Positions 53,016-61,216 of a stretch of 64,000 nt of DNA are shown here, piece after piece (within the stretch, counting starts at the first letter, position 1; each line of letters starts with the position of its first letter). Source of the stretch: Longitalea luteola (GTDB lineage Bacteria; Bacteroidota; Bacteroidia; Chitinophagales; Chitinophagaceae); NCBI RefSeq assembly GCF_017356035.1, contig NZ_JAFIQX010000003.1, positions 310,001 through 374,000 on the forward strand, written 5' to 3'. A program made the translations under genes and the position numbers. Under the pieces are notes generated by a model. That model made no database searches and was not told the origin of the DNA. It saw nothing but the letters and a program-made list of their open reading frames with translations.

Positions 53016-54525
53016 AGCGGGGCGGACAATTTAATCGCTGGCCCAACCGGTTCTTCTTATGCTTGCTGCCCACTTTCGGACACCTGTATCTTTTATCGGT
53101 ACGCTCATCGGCACTGTTTCCGGGCCTTATAACAAGGGCCAGGTAAGCACCGCCGTTTTGGGTTTTGTTTTTTGAGAACACCGTGGCCCAGTTATGAACA
53201 CCCAGTAACAATGGTCCCAGTTTAACCGCTCCGCCGATCCACAATTTTTCTTTGGTATTGAAATGTACCGGCATATAAAAGCCCAGCCGCCTGGTTTCCC
53301 AGCGGGGTGTAACGGTTAACAGGTTCAATTCGGTAAGACGATGCTGGCTGCCGCTTAAAGAGGAAAGGTTCAACGAGGCATTCCCATTTATATACCAGGC
53401 GCCGGTAATAAAATGATCAACATTCAATACGAGCCGGGTCGGATTCACTACATGGAATTTACCGCCTGGTTGCTGTACCGTGCCCGCAACACCCTGCACA
53501 CGCTCATTGAACTCATCGAAACTGCTAACGTCGGCGAATCGTACATCGATCACTGTATCTGTGATATTATCCTGGAAGCCGCTGAGAATACGGCTGTTGC
53601 GGCCATACCGGAACTGATTGAATCCGATGTCCAGTATTGACAGGCCGATCTTCCAGTCATAATCGTAATAAGTGTCTTCGTCAAAAACAGCTGATACCTG
53701 CCCGGGTTTGATGATGTATTCAGCGCCCAGGTCAAATGAAACGCCTGCCCTGGTATTTCTTAAAAAATCCTTCAGGTTCTGCCTGGTATTTTTTTCATCC
53801 TGCCAGGTATCATAATTATTGGAGTAGGCGTATTCAACAAATGCATCTTCGAGGGTATACGCAAACGAATTACCGTGGATGGTTTGCGCGGCTTTTCCGT
53901 TCAATACGTTAACGTAGGCGGCGGAGATACCGCGGCTGACTTTAGCGGTAATGCCGGCATTCAGGCGGGCGTCTGAACGGTCCCAGATCGTTTGTGCCCA
54001 GGTAACAAAGAACTCAGCCCAGCTGCTGTGAACCATATCGCCATACAGGGTGCGTGCATAATTGCCCAGATCGAAAAAGTCGCGGGTAGAACCCAATGTA
54101 TCAATATAATTTACCCGACCCGTACTTGCGTGGGCATAACCGCGCAGGTTAACGCCAAAGCCAATCGCCTGCTTTCGGTTCAGGGCTATGCGGGCATTCA
54201 ACAGGTTTACATTAAAATCAGTATAGGCATACCGCCTGAAATCACCCTCCTCGATGCTATATTCAGAATTGCGGGGATTGCTGAGGTAGGAATAATTGCG
54301 GATAATAACACTGTTGGTGGCATTTTTTTCCTGTATGGAAAATATATCGATATCCCACTTGTAAGGTGTATTTACAATGGAGGCCGGGTTATTACCAATA
54401 CCCAGACTACCTGCATAGTTGCTACCCAGGATGGCATAATAATTCTGCGAATGACCATACGTGTAAACCAGGAGCAGTACTGTTACAGGCAATAGACGCG
54501 TGCACCATTTAAAAGGGTTTTCCAT
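53014..54525 (-). CDS. DUF5723 family outer-membrane beta-barrel protein
   Basis: A 503-residue secreted protein with a signal peptide (VTVLLLVYTYGHSQ), then GSNYAGSLGIGNNPASIVNTP, the typical start of DUF5723 proteins, and many amphipathic beta strands of an outer-membrane barrel related to OmpP1/FadL-like or PorV-like proteins. The last 30 residues are very basic with two cysteines (RYRCPKVGSKHKKNRLGQRL). Its start overlaps the end of the FAD oxidoreductase gene by 17 bp, so it is the last member of the polyketide/prenyl operon and may move the product or a precursor across the outer membrane. This role is inference. Confidence 0.75.
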   Translation of the reverse strand: MENPFKWCTRLLPVTVLLLVYTYGHSQNYYAILGSNYAGSLGIGNNPASIVNTPYKWDIDIFSIQEKNATNSVIIRNYSYLSNPRNSEYSIEEGDFRRYAYTDFNVNLLNARIALNRKQAIGFGVNLRGYAHASTGRVNYIDTLGSTRDFFDLGNYARTLYGDMVHSSWAEFFVTWAQTIWDRSDARLNAGITAKVSRGISAAYVNVLNGKAAQTIHGNSFAYTLEDAFVEYAYSNNYDTWQDEKNTRQNLKDFLRNTRAGVSFDLGAEYIIKPGQVSAVFDEDTYYDYDWKIGLSILDIGFNQFRYGRNSRILSGFQDNITDTVIDVRFADVSSFDEFNERVQGVAGTVQQPGGKFHVVNPTRLVLNVDHFITGAWYINGNASLNLSSLSGSQHRLTELNLLTVTPRWETRRLGFYMPVHFNTKEKLWIGGAVKLGPLLLGVHNWATVFSKNKTQNGGAYLALVIRPGNSADERTDKRYRCPKVGSKHKKNRLGQRLNCPPR

Positions 54526-55648
54526 GTGTTTGCTGTATTAGGAACGCTACAAACTTTGGAAAGGGCTTTACCAGTTTTATGAGTACGTTGGATAAAATGG
54601 AGCTCCCGAAAAACGTTTGCAATAACCGTCCGACCTGCAGGCGACGGCCAAATTGTTTTTCCCATTGCTGGGTATACTGAATTTCCATTTCATAGCGATT
54701 AATTCTTCCCTGCAGGAACGAATCGATCTCTTCAAAGGCGAGTTTGCTGCTATGCAGGGCCATGCTCATCCCATTGCCACATAAAGGCGCAATAAGGCCG
54801 GCCGTATCGCCGATCATCAGGACGTGGTTTTCAATCTGTGTTTTTTTGTTGAAAGAGATCCGGGAAATGGTCAATGGCTCTTCATAGAGCATTTCAGCAT
54901 TGGAAAATATCTTTTCCAGGAAAGGATTTTTCATAAGAATATCTCTTTCCATACTGCTAATATCATTCCTGCATTTGCGCAGGTTAGCGGCCGTTGTTAA
55001 GTAGCAGAGGCAATATTTGTTTTCCTCAATTTGGGAAATTCCACAATAGCCATTTTCAAAATTGTGGAGGGCGATCAGATCGGCGGGATGATGAATGCGG
55101 ATGTGGTATTTTACGGCTATGTAATGGTTGAGTTTGTTGGGCTTTACTTTCGTGAACTGCCTTTTCCATTTAACATCCAGGTTGCCTCTTTTGCCATAAG
55201 CGCCGGCGACTACCATGGCTTCTGTATCGCCTTTGTTGGTAAATACCAGGAAGGCATTGTTCCGGTATACCACATTCATCACTTTGGTTTCTTCCATTAC
55301 GGTAACTCCTTCCTGCCGGGCAATATTGGCCAGCAGGCTGTCAATAGTATAGCGACTGATACCAAAGCCACCCAGCGGCAGGGTAGTCTCAATGTAATTG
55401 CCATCGGGTGTGGTAATGAGCAGGCGGTTAATAATGGGCAATTGCATATCGCTGAGCGGCAGGCCAAGGTCCTGCAGAAAGTTCCAGCTTTCGAGGCTTA
55501 TATATTCACCGCATACTTTATGGAAGGGATATTTTTCTCTTTCCAGCAATACGGTCTTATAACCTGCACGCGCGCTTTGAATGGCCAGCGCAAGTCCGGC
55601 CAGTCCTCCACCTACAATGGCAATATCATATTTGGGTTGAAGGATCAA
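54509..55648 (-). CDS. FAD-dependent oxidoreductase (geranylgeranyl-reductase-like)
   Basis: Flavoprotein of the group-A monooxygenase/geranylgeranyl reductase superfamily, 379 residues. It has the dinucleotide-binding loop IAIVGGGLAGLALAI at about 8-22, KVCGEYISLES, which aligns with the substrate-loop start of this family, and the second FAD motif MIGDTAGLIAPLCGNGMSMAL. In a cluster with a type III polyketide synthase, a methyltransferase and a UbiA enzyme, it likely hydroxylates the aromatic product or reduces a prenyl chain. The start codon is a TTG at 55648; the frame continues upward with no ATG, and the residues after the TTG match the family beginning. Confidence 0.87.
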   Translation of the reverse strand: MILQPKYDIAIVGGGLAGLALAIQSARAGYKTVLLEREKYPFHKVCGEYISLESWNFLQDLGLPLSDMQLPIINRLLITTPDGNYIETTLPLGGFGISRYTIDSLLANIARQEGVTVMEETKVMNVVYRNNAFLVFTNKGDTEAMVVAGAYGKRGNLDVKWKRQFTKVKPNKLNHYIAVKYHIRIHHPADLIALHNFENGYCGISQIEENKYCLCYLTTAANLRKCRNDISSMERDILMKNPFLEKIFSNAEMLYEEPLTISRISFNKKTQIENHVLMIGDTAGLIAPLCGNGMSMALHSSKLAFEEIDSFLQGRINRYEMEIQYTQQWEKQFGRRLQVGRLLQTFFGSSILSNVLIKLVKPFPKFVAFLIQQTHGKPF

Positions 55649-55676
55649 TATTGTAAATTCTTTATTCGCTTTTTCC

Positions 55677-56414
55677 CTAAGCGTTATTTTCTGGTCCTGT
55701 ATTCCTGCATACGATCAGCCAGCGAAAGGCCCATTTCCATTCAATGGAGAAGTCGCTGATACCGGCGATATTAAAAAATTGCAACCATTCGTCTTTGGTG
55801 AATCCACGGGCTACAGATAACGGAGCATCATGTTTGACCAGGTAACTGTTCGAAAACAATGCAGTGAGCGCTTTGATGGAATAATAAGCCAGCTTGTGCC
55901 GGTGAAGATCATTTATAAAAAAGCCAAGCCGGGCATTGGCTTTCATCCATTGTAACTGCTTTACCATTTCGCGGTCAGAGAAGTGATGGCAGAACAGGGA
56001 AGAGAAAATAATATCCGGCTGCGATTCCAGTTGAACGGTCTTATAATCGGCATTGATCAATCGGGTGTTATCGAGCGATCGTTTGGCGGCAACATCGATG
56101 CAATGCGGGTTAATGTCGATGCCAATAAAGGCTGCCGGAATATTCTTTTTGTTACACCATTTTTGAATAGCCGCCAGGTTGTCGCCGCCGCCACAGCCTA
56201 TTTCACAGATCGTGGTCCCCTTCGCAAAAGCGTTGGCGCGTGTAGCCGGGTCCTGAGCATCCATCAGGGCCTGCACACCGCTGAGTGTGATGGTATGACC
56301 GCCCAGCCAGGTATTGATAAAATTGAGCTCATGCATATTCCGTTGGATCTCTTCAAATGGAATATCCGGACGGTCGAGCAATTCGGGCTGGTATGATCGG
56401 TGGCGAAAATTCAC
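55677..56414 (-). CDS. Class I SAM-dependent methyltransferase
   Basis: Methyltransferase of 245 residues with motif I ICEIGCGGGDNL near 70, motif II FIGIDINPHCID and FSSLFCHHFSDREMVKQL in the middle. The C-terminal part (LSVARGFTKDEWLQFF) is typical of small-molecule O- or C-methyltransferases in polyketide clusters. The start is a GTG at 56414: an in-frame TAA lies 9 bases upstream and no ATG is available. It lies 84 bp after the polyketide synthase gene and 28 bp before the oxidoreductase gene, and probably methylates the polyketide product. Confidence 0.88.
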   Translation of the reverse strand: MNFRHRSYQPELLDRPDIPFEEIQRNMHELNFINTWLGGHTITLSGVQALMDAQDPATRANAFAKGTTICEIGCGGGDNLAAIQKWCNKKNIPAAFIGIDINPHCIDVAAKRSLDNTRLINADYKTVQLESQPDIIFSSLFCHHFSDREMVKQLQWMKANARLGFFINDLHRHKLAYYSIKALTALFSNSYLVKHDAPLSVARGFTKDEWLQFFNIAGISDFSIEWKWAFRWLIVCRNTGPENNA

Positions 56415-56498
56415 GATTGTAATTTATGATTTTCTGATCGACCCGCGAAACAGGTACAACGTCTATAAGGACGCAGCATACCGGCTAATAACAAAATA

Positions 56499-57599
56499 TT
56501 ATGAATTTGTTGATGCCACAAAGGTTTCCATGGTGAGGCCCGGGCCGAAGGCTGCTCCGAAAATATGTTCCTTCCTGTTATGGTTTTGTAAGAGGGCAGG
56601 TGCCATTTTTTTCAGCACGAAAAGTATAGTAGGAGACGACATGTTGCCGTAATGCTGTAGTATGTCGTACGAAGCCTGCAGTTCATGGGATTGAAACGAC
56701 AGCGTTTTGTGAACGGCTTCAAGAATTTTTCTACCGCCGGGATGTATACACCAGTGCGTAATGTCCTGTTGGGTTAAGCCGGTGCGGGCAAGTGCCCTGG
56801 TTGTGAAATGGTTGAAATCTTCTTCCAGCAGATCGGGAATATAACTGCTCAGGGTCATTAGAAAACCGCTGGAAGAGATTTCCCAGGCCATGTCTTTTTT
56901 GCCTTTCGGAATAACTTCCGAATAGAACCCATCGAGCCGGATACCTTTGGCCGGATGGCTGTCAGCCGTAACAACTGCTGCAGCGCTGCCATCGGCAAAT
57001 AAAAGGCTCGATGCAATATTGTCGATCGTTGGCTCACGTTGAAAGTGTAATGTGCACAATTCCGTGCATACGATCAATACTTTTGCCTGTTGATCGGCCC
57101 TGCAAATGGCGTCGGCCGTTTTCAATGCATGTATGCCTGCATAACAGCCCATAAAATTGATGGAGGAACGCACGGTGTGCCGGGGCAGGTCGAGCAGTTC
57201 CATTACATGCAGGTCGAGGCCCGGTGCGCTCATGCCGGTACAACTGACAGTGATCAGGTGGGTAATATCTGCTTCGGCCAATTTACCGTCGAGACAATCA
57301 CGAATGGCATTCACAGACAGCTGAGGGGCGTATTTGTGATACCAGATCATCCGTTGTTCCAGGGAAGGAAAAGGCTCCAGGTTTTCCGTATGCGGATAGA
57401 ACTTCCATTCAGGAACGGGGCGGCTGTAATCGGGAATGACGGAATAACGGGTATCAATATGGCTTTGGTGATATAAAAAGCGCAGGCGGCGCCTGTCGGC
57501 TTCCGTAAAAGAGTAGATCAGCTGCATGAATTGCAGAATATCCTGTTGATTGTGCCGGAAAGATGGCACAGCAGTTCCGATGGCAATAATTTTACTCAA
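56499..57599 (-). CDS. Type III polyketide synthase
   Basis: Chalcone-synthase-like enzyme, a homodimer that extends an acyl-CoA starter with malonyl-CoA and cyclises the product (alkylresorcinol, alkylpyrone or similar). The catalytic triad is visible: Cys152 in NFMGCYAG, His286 in CIHPGGRK and Asn319 in YGNMSSP. TVSCTGMSAPGLD and FGAAFGPGLTME are further family signatures, and the 366-residue length is typical. The start is a TTG at 57599 that overlaps the stop of the UbiA gene (8 bp shared); an in-frame TAA upstream rules out a longer product, so translation is coupled to UbiA. Confidence 0.94.
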   Translation of the reverse strand: MSKIIAIGTAVPSFRHNQQDILQFMQLIYSFTEADRRRLRFLYHQSHIDTRYSVIPDYSRPVPEWKFYPHTENLEPFPSLEQRMIWYHKYAPQLSVNAIRDCLDGKLAEADITHLITVSCTGMSAPGLDLHVMELLDLPRHTVRSSINFMGCYAGIHALKTADAICRADQQAKVLIVCTELCTLHFQREPTIDNIASSLLFADGSAAAVVTADSHPAKGIRLDGFYSEVIPKGKKDMAWEISSSGFLMTLSSYIPDLLEEDFNHFTTRALARTGLTQQDITHWCIHPGGRKILEAVHKTLSFQSHELQASYDILQHYGNMSSPTILFVLKKMAPALLQNHNRKEHIFGAAFGPGLTMETFVASTNS

Positions 57600-58455
57600 A
57601 TCCCCTCCAGATTAATAAGGTAAGGAAAGCAAGATTGGTGCAGATAGACGCCAGTATATTCATGCGCATGGTATTGGAAAAATCGGCCCTTTTTTCATCT
57701 TTCCAAACCAAACCGGCCCAACTGAAAAAATATACGAGTATGGGCAACATCATAGTTGCTAATGCCAGGAACTTTTTCTGTTGGTCATGGCTAATGAACC
57801 ACCAGGCCAGTATGCTCATGGCTATTGTATAGATCAATGCGGTGAAAACGAAAGTACCACGGTAACCCAGTAATGCGCTGATCGTAATAACGCCGTCTTT
57901 TCTGTCGGCCTCGTGCTGGTAGATCTGCGTGAGCGGATAAAATCCGCCGATGAGTAAACTGGCTGCTGCCATGCCGGCTGCTGGCACAGTCAGCGTTTTA
58001 TCATTACTGCTTCCATGATATACCATAAAAAATGTTACGGCGCCCTGAAATATGATGACGGTCAGATAGCCGGCAACCGGATATTTTTTCAACCGGATGC
58101 CCCGGTAGCTGTATGCTCTTGATGCGGCTATATAAGCTGCTATGCAAATTGTAAACCAGTAGCTGATGAACAGGCTGAGGCCGATGGCCACCAGATCCAT
58201 TATAACACTTATATAGAATAACTGCCGGGTAGGCGGCAGCGGAGATCTGATGCCGCCAATGCTGGTTTCATCGCGATCCATATAGGAATTATACCCGTTG
58301 CTGGAAGGATACACCAGCAAATGGAGGATGAAAAAGATCAGCAGGGCATGGCCTGGATGAATAACGGGTACCTGACTTACAGCGAATAAGTATACAGGTA
58401 ACAGAAAGAAGGAAAAGTGAAACCGGAGCAGTTGTATGGTAGATGGTGCAAGCAT
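57592..58455 (-). CDS. UbiA family prenyltransferase
   Basis: Integral membrane prenyltransferase of 287 residues with eight or nine helices. The first Asp-rich motif is NSYMDRDETS near residue 57, and a second Asp-rich site HEADRKDG lies near 180; both bind Mg and the prenyl diphosphate. It attaches a prenyl chain to an aromatic acceptor, which in this operon would be the product of the type III polyketide synthase translated right behind it. It is first in the operon; its ATG lies 2 bp after the hairpin that ends the flotillin gene. Confidence 0.87.
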   Translation of the reverse strand: MLAPSTIQLLRFHFSFFLLPVYLFAVSQVPVIHPGHALLIFFILHLLVYPSSNGYNSYMDRDETSIGGIRSPLPPTRQLFYISVIMDLVAIGLSLFISYWFTICIAAYIAASRAYSYRGIRLKKYPVAGYLTVIIFQGAVTFFMVYHGSSNDKTLTVPAAGMAAASLLIGGFYPLTQIYQHEADRKDGVITISALLGYRGTFVFTALIYTIAMSILAWWFISHDQQKKFLALATMMLPILVYFFSWAGLVWKDEKRADFSNTMRMNILASICTNLAFLTLLIWRGFE

Positions 58456-58456
58456 A

Positions 58457-58486
58457 AAACAGTCCCGGCTACAGCCAGGACTGTTT
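58457..58486 (-). terminator. Terminator of the flotillin gene
   Basis: A 13-bp stem with one G-T pair (58457-58469 with 58474-58486), followed on the minus strand by a short T-run that runs into the ATG of the UbiA gene (58455). As this terminator abuts the next start codon, transcription of the UbiA operon may depend on readthrough or on a promoter within the hairpin. Confidence 0.7.
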
Positions 58487-58525
58487 AAAGATATGAATAA
58501 GATGGTTACATAAACCAGCTGGCCG

Positions 58526-60112
58526 TTACTCTTTCACGATAACCTGTGTTGCGGTATCGGCTATTTCCTTGTGGTTGTGCTCCTCTTTTTTTGAATGTCC
58601 CAGGTAAGAAGGCAGATCCATACCAGCCATGTTAAATATGTCTTTTAACGGGGGCACGGCTTTGTACATGCCCGATATAAAGTTAGCGGTGGAGTTTTTG
58701 TCTGAACCGTTCTGGCCGTTTTCCCACACCGTAACTTTATCGATCTTGATATTTTTGATAGCATCGGTTTGCATCCGCACCAGTTCGGGCAGTTTATCAG
58801 AGATGAGCAACAGAACCGCATCTTTCGGATTGTTACCGGCGGCCTTCACTATTCTATCAAGACCCTCGGCTTGTTTGGTCAGGATCTCATACATACCGCG
58901 GGCTTCCGCTTCCAGTTTGGCATAAATAGCATCGGCTTCACCCTTTGCTTTCTCCCTGATCTTTTCGGCTTCGGCCTGCGCTTCTATGATCGCTTTTTGT
59001 TTTTGTATTTCTGCCGTTACCACAATGTTGGCGTTTTGCGAAGCACGTTCTTTTTCGGCGCGCGCATCCTCGGCTTTTTGTTCTGCGAGGTAAGCTTCTT
59101 CCAACGCTTTAGCGGCCTGTACCTTTTCGGCGGCAATAGCGCGTTTCAGGGCTTCCGCTTCACGTTCGCGGCGGGAAGCTTCTGAATCGGCGATCTGGAT
59201 CCTGGCAAGGTTTTCTCCCTGTACCGCAATAGAGTTTGCTTCTGCCGATTTAATACGGGTATCCCTTTCCGCTTCTACTTTACCGATCTGTTCATCTCTT
59301 TTGGCTGCTGCGATCAATATCTCTTTGTCTTTTTCAGCAACGGCGATCTTTGAGTCGCGGTCACGCTGCGTTTCGGCAATCTGTACGTCGCGCTCTTTCT
59401 GGGTTTGCTTCAGGCTGATATCGCGCTCTCTTTCTGCAATGGCTTTACCAATTTCACCCACTTTATCCTGTTCTGCCACGCTTTTCTTTGCTTCGTTGAT
59501 CGCTTTCGCAGAAGCTTCCTTGCCCAGCGCTTCAATGTAACCGCTTTCATCTTTGATGTCGGTTACGTTCACGTTGATCATTTTCAAACCGATCTTGTTC
59601 AGCTCAGCCTCCTCGTTAGAAGCAATGTTGGCAAGGAATTTATCGCGGTTGCTGTTGATCTCTTCAATATCCATCATGGCTACTACCAGCCGCATCTGGC
59701 CCAGGATGATATCTTTCGCCAGGTCATGTATTTGACCCTGCTGCAAACCCAGCAGGCGTTCAGCGGCGTTTTGCATAACACCCTGTTCGGTTGAAATACC
59801 AACGGTGAACCGGGAAGGTACATCAACGCGGATGTTTTGCTTGCTCAACGCATTGGTGAGGTTTACTTCGATAGAAATAGGCGTAAGGTCAAGGAATGAG
59901 TAGTCCTGGATGATGGGCCAGATGAACGCGGCGCCACCGTGAATACATTTGGCGCTCAGGTTGCCTTCTGAACCATCTTTTGACCGGCCTACTTTACCAT
60001 ATACAACGAGCACCCGGTCGCTGGGGCATCGTTTGTATCGTCTGAACATAGAAATGATAAGGATGAACAGGAACAATACACTTCCTGCCACCGCAATGAG
60101 GATGTAATCCAT
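58526..60112 (-). CDS. Flotillin family protein (SPFH domain)
   Basis: Membrane-scaffold protein of 528 residues, FloT/YqiK type. It has an N-terminal membrane helix (about 3-22), the SPFH domain (about 28-200), then a long alanine/glutamate-rich coiled coil (about 200-400; many EAE and KAKGEADAIYAKLEAEARG segments) and a C-terminal helical part with GLDRIVKAAGNNPKDAVLLLI. Flotillins gather in membrane microdomains rich in polyisoprenoid lipids. It follows the NfeD-like gene with a 37-bp gap, the usual pairing. Proximity to a prenyl/polyketide lipid operon is notable, though a terminator separates them. Confidence 0.93.
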   Translation of the reverse strand: MDYILIAVAGSVLFLFILIISMFRRYKRCPSDRVLVVYGKVGRSKDGSEGNLSAKCIHGGAAFIWPIIQDYSFLDLTPISIEVNLTNALSKQNIRVDVPSRFTVGISTEQGVMQNAAERLLGLQQGQIHDLAKDIILGQMRLVVAMMDIEEINSNRDKFLANIASNEEAELNKIGLKMINVNVTDIKDESGYIEALGKEASAKAINEAKKSVAEQDKVGEIGKAIAERERDISLKQTQKERDVQIAETQRDRDSKIAVAEKDKEILIAAAKRDEQIGKVEAERDTRIKSAEANSIAVQGENLARIQIADSEASRREREAEALKRAIAAEKVQAAKALEEAYLAEQKAEDARAEKERASQNANIVVTAEIQKQKAIIEAQAEAEKIREKAKGEADAIYAKLEAEARGMYEILTKQAEGLDRIVKAAGNNPKDAVLLLISDKLPELVRMQTDAIKNIKIDKVTVWENGQNGSDKNSTANFISGMYKAVPPLKDIFNMAGMDLPSYLGHSKKEEHNHKEIADTATQVIVKE

Positions 60113-60149
60113 GCGTTAAAAAATTAAGGGGTTGATATGTTGGTTTATT

Positions 60150-60749
60150 CTAAAAAAGACTATTGTCTGCAATAGTTACCAGTAAGATGCGGTCGTTGAT
60201 TATATTTTTTACCCTGATGAGTTTGCCGGTGGCAATTTCTATTTCATCATCAGTCATGGCGGGTAATTCATGCAGGGTTCCCTGTACTTTAATATGTACT
60301 TTGCCGGTACCGCCGCGTTTGGCCGGAATAAACAGGTAGGTCGTTCCGGTTTTGTTGATCGCATGCTGAATTTGCATGGCCCCATTGTGACGGAGCCGGC
60401 TCATGTTCTTTAAGATGAGCATCATCATTACTACTATGATGGTGCCCGCAGCCAGGCCCAACAGGATCGTTGCCAGCTTGCTCATGCCGCTGTAATGAGT
60501 GGCAATACCCACCCAGCCGAACATCGTGAAAAAGGCGATCATATTCTTGACGGTAAAGAACTGGTAGTCGATACCATCATCGTGGTCAATGGCTGTGTCT
60601 GCATCGCCGCCCGTATGGCCGGCGTCGCCGCCGGAAAGCGACAATACGCTTTGCAGCAGGTAGAGCGAAGAAAACACAATGGCAATGCCCCAAAGGATCT
60701 TTTCAAAGTTCTCGAGGTGCTGCCACCAGTCAGTTATACTTAGTAACAT
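60150..60749 (-). CDS. NfeD-like membrane protein with OB-fold domain
   Basis: A 199-residue partner of the flotillin gene behind it. It has an N-terminal helix (about 16-38), an acidic Gly/Asp-rich loop (GGDAGHTGGDADTAIDHDDG), two or three more membrane helices (about 70-112) and a C-terminal OB-fold of about 75 residues (GKVHIKVQGTLHELPAMTDD, ATGKLIRVKNIINDRILLV). It matches the short NfeD form (NfeD1b/YuaF type) without the serine-protease domain. NfeD and flotillin work together in membrane domains. The heptanucleotide array begins 24 bp upstream of its start. Confidence 0.88.
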   Translation of the reverse strand: MLLSITDWWQHLENFEKILWGIAIVFSSLYLLQSVLSLSGGDAGHTGGDADTAIDHDDGIDYQFFTVKNMIAFFTMFGWVGIATHYSGMSKLATILLGLAAGTIIVVMMMLILKNMSRLRHNGAMQIQHAINKTGTTYLFIPAKRGGTGKVHIKVQGTLHELPAMTDDEIEIATGKLIRVKNIINDRILLVTIADNSLF

Positions 60750-60773
60750 AGTGATTTAGGGTTTTATAATACG

Positions 60774-60885
60774 CTGAACGCGGAACGCTGAACGCTGAAC
60801 GCTGAACGCCAAACGCTGAACGCGAAACGCTGAACGCCAAACGCTGAACGCGGAACGCTGAACGCGGAACGCGGAACGCTGAACG
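60774..60885. repeat. Heptanucleotide repeat, 16 units
   Basis: Sixteen consecutive 7-bp units of the type C[tgc][ga]AACG (CTGAACG nine times, CGGAACG four times, CCAAACG twice, CGAAACG once). It is the same repeat type as at 41579. It fills the upstream part of the flotillin operon. The 467-bp gap 60750-61216 also holds the facing array at 60944 and a short direct repeat (GCACCAGGC at about 61040 and 61085); no gene is visible in it. Confidence 0.93.
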
Positions 60886-60943
60886 CTATAGTCCGAAATT
60901 TGAACCTGCTGACTGCGGGCGACGGTTCGCTGATGCAGATACC

Positions 60944-60971
60944 GGCGTTAGGCATTCGGCGTTAAGCATTT
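60944..60971. repeat. Heptanucleotide repeat, facing arm
   Basis: Four 7-bp units (GGCGTTA, GGCATTC, GGCGTTA, AGCATTT), which read as TAACGCC-type units on the other strand. They thus face the array at 60774 in inverted orientation, 58 bp away. Confidence 0.7.
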
Positions 60972-61216
60972 TTTATATTGGTAGCGCAAATGATTCAAAC
61001 ATTACAGGCGCACCCTTAATATTTGTGATTTAGAGATTGCGGCACCAGGCTGCCGGCCTTACTTCGCCTAGGCTTCGCGAAGGCGCACCAGGCAGGTTTT
61101 GAAATTTATTTTAATGTCAGCGTTGCGGTAAATCCCGAAATCCCCAAATCGTAATTTAATGTGCTTGCTGTTTTATGCTGGTAGTTACTGCTCATTTATA
61201 TCCTAATTTGGTGGCC

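Noticed and set aside
59405-59794. Plus-strand frame of 129 codons opposite the flotillin gene
   Set aside because: The repetitive Ala/Glu codons of the coiled coil create long antisense frames; no motif is present.
60774-60885. CRISPR or iteron origin
   Set aside because: Seven-bp units are too short for CRISPR repeats, and no replication initiator gene or DnaA-box cluster is near.
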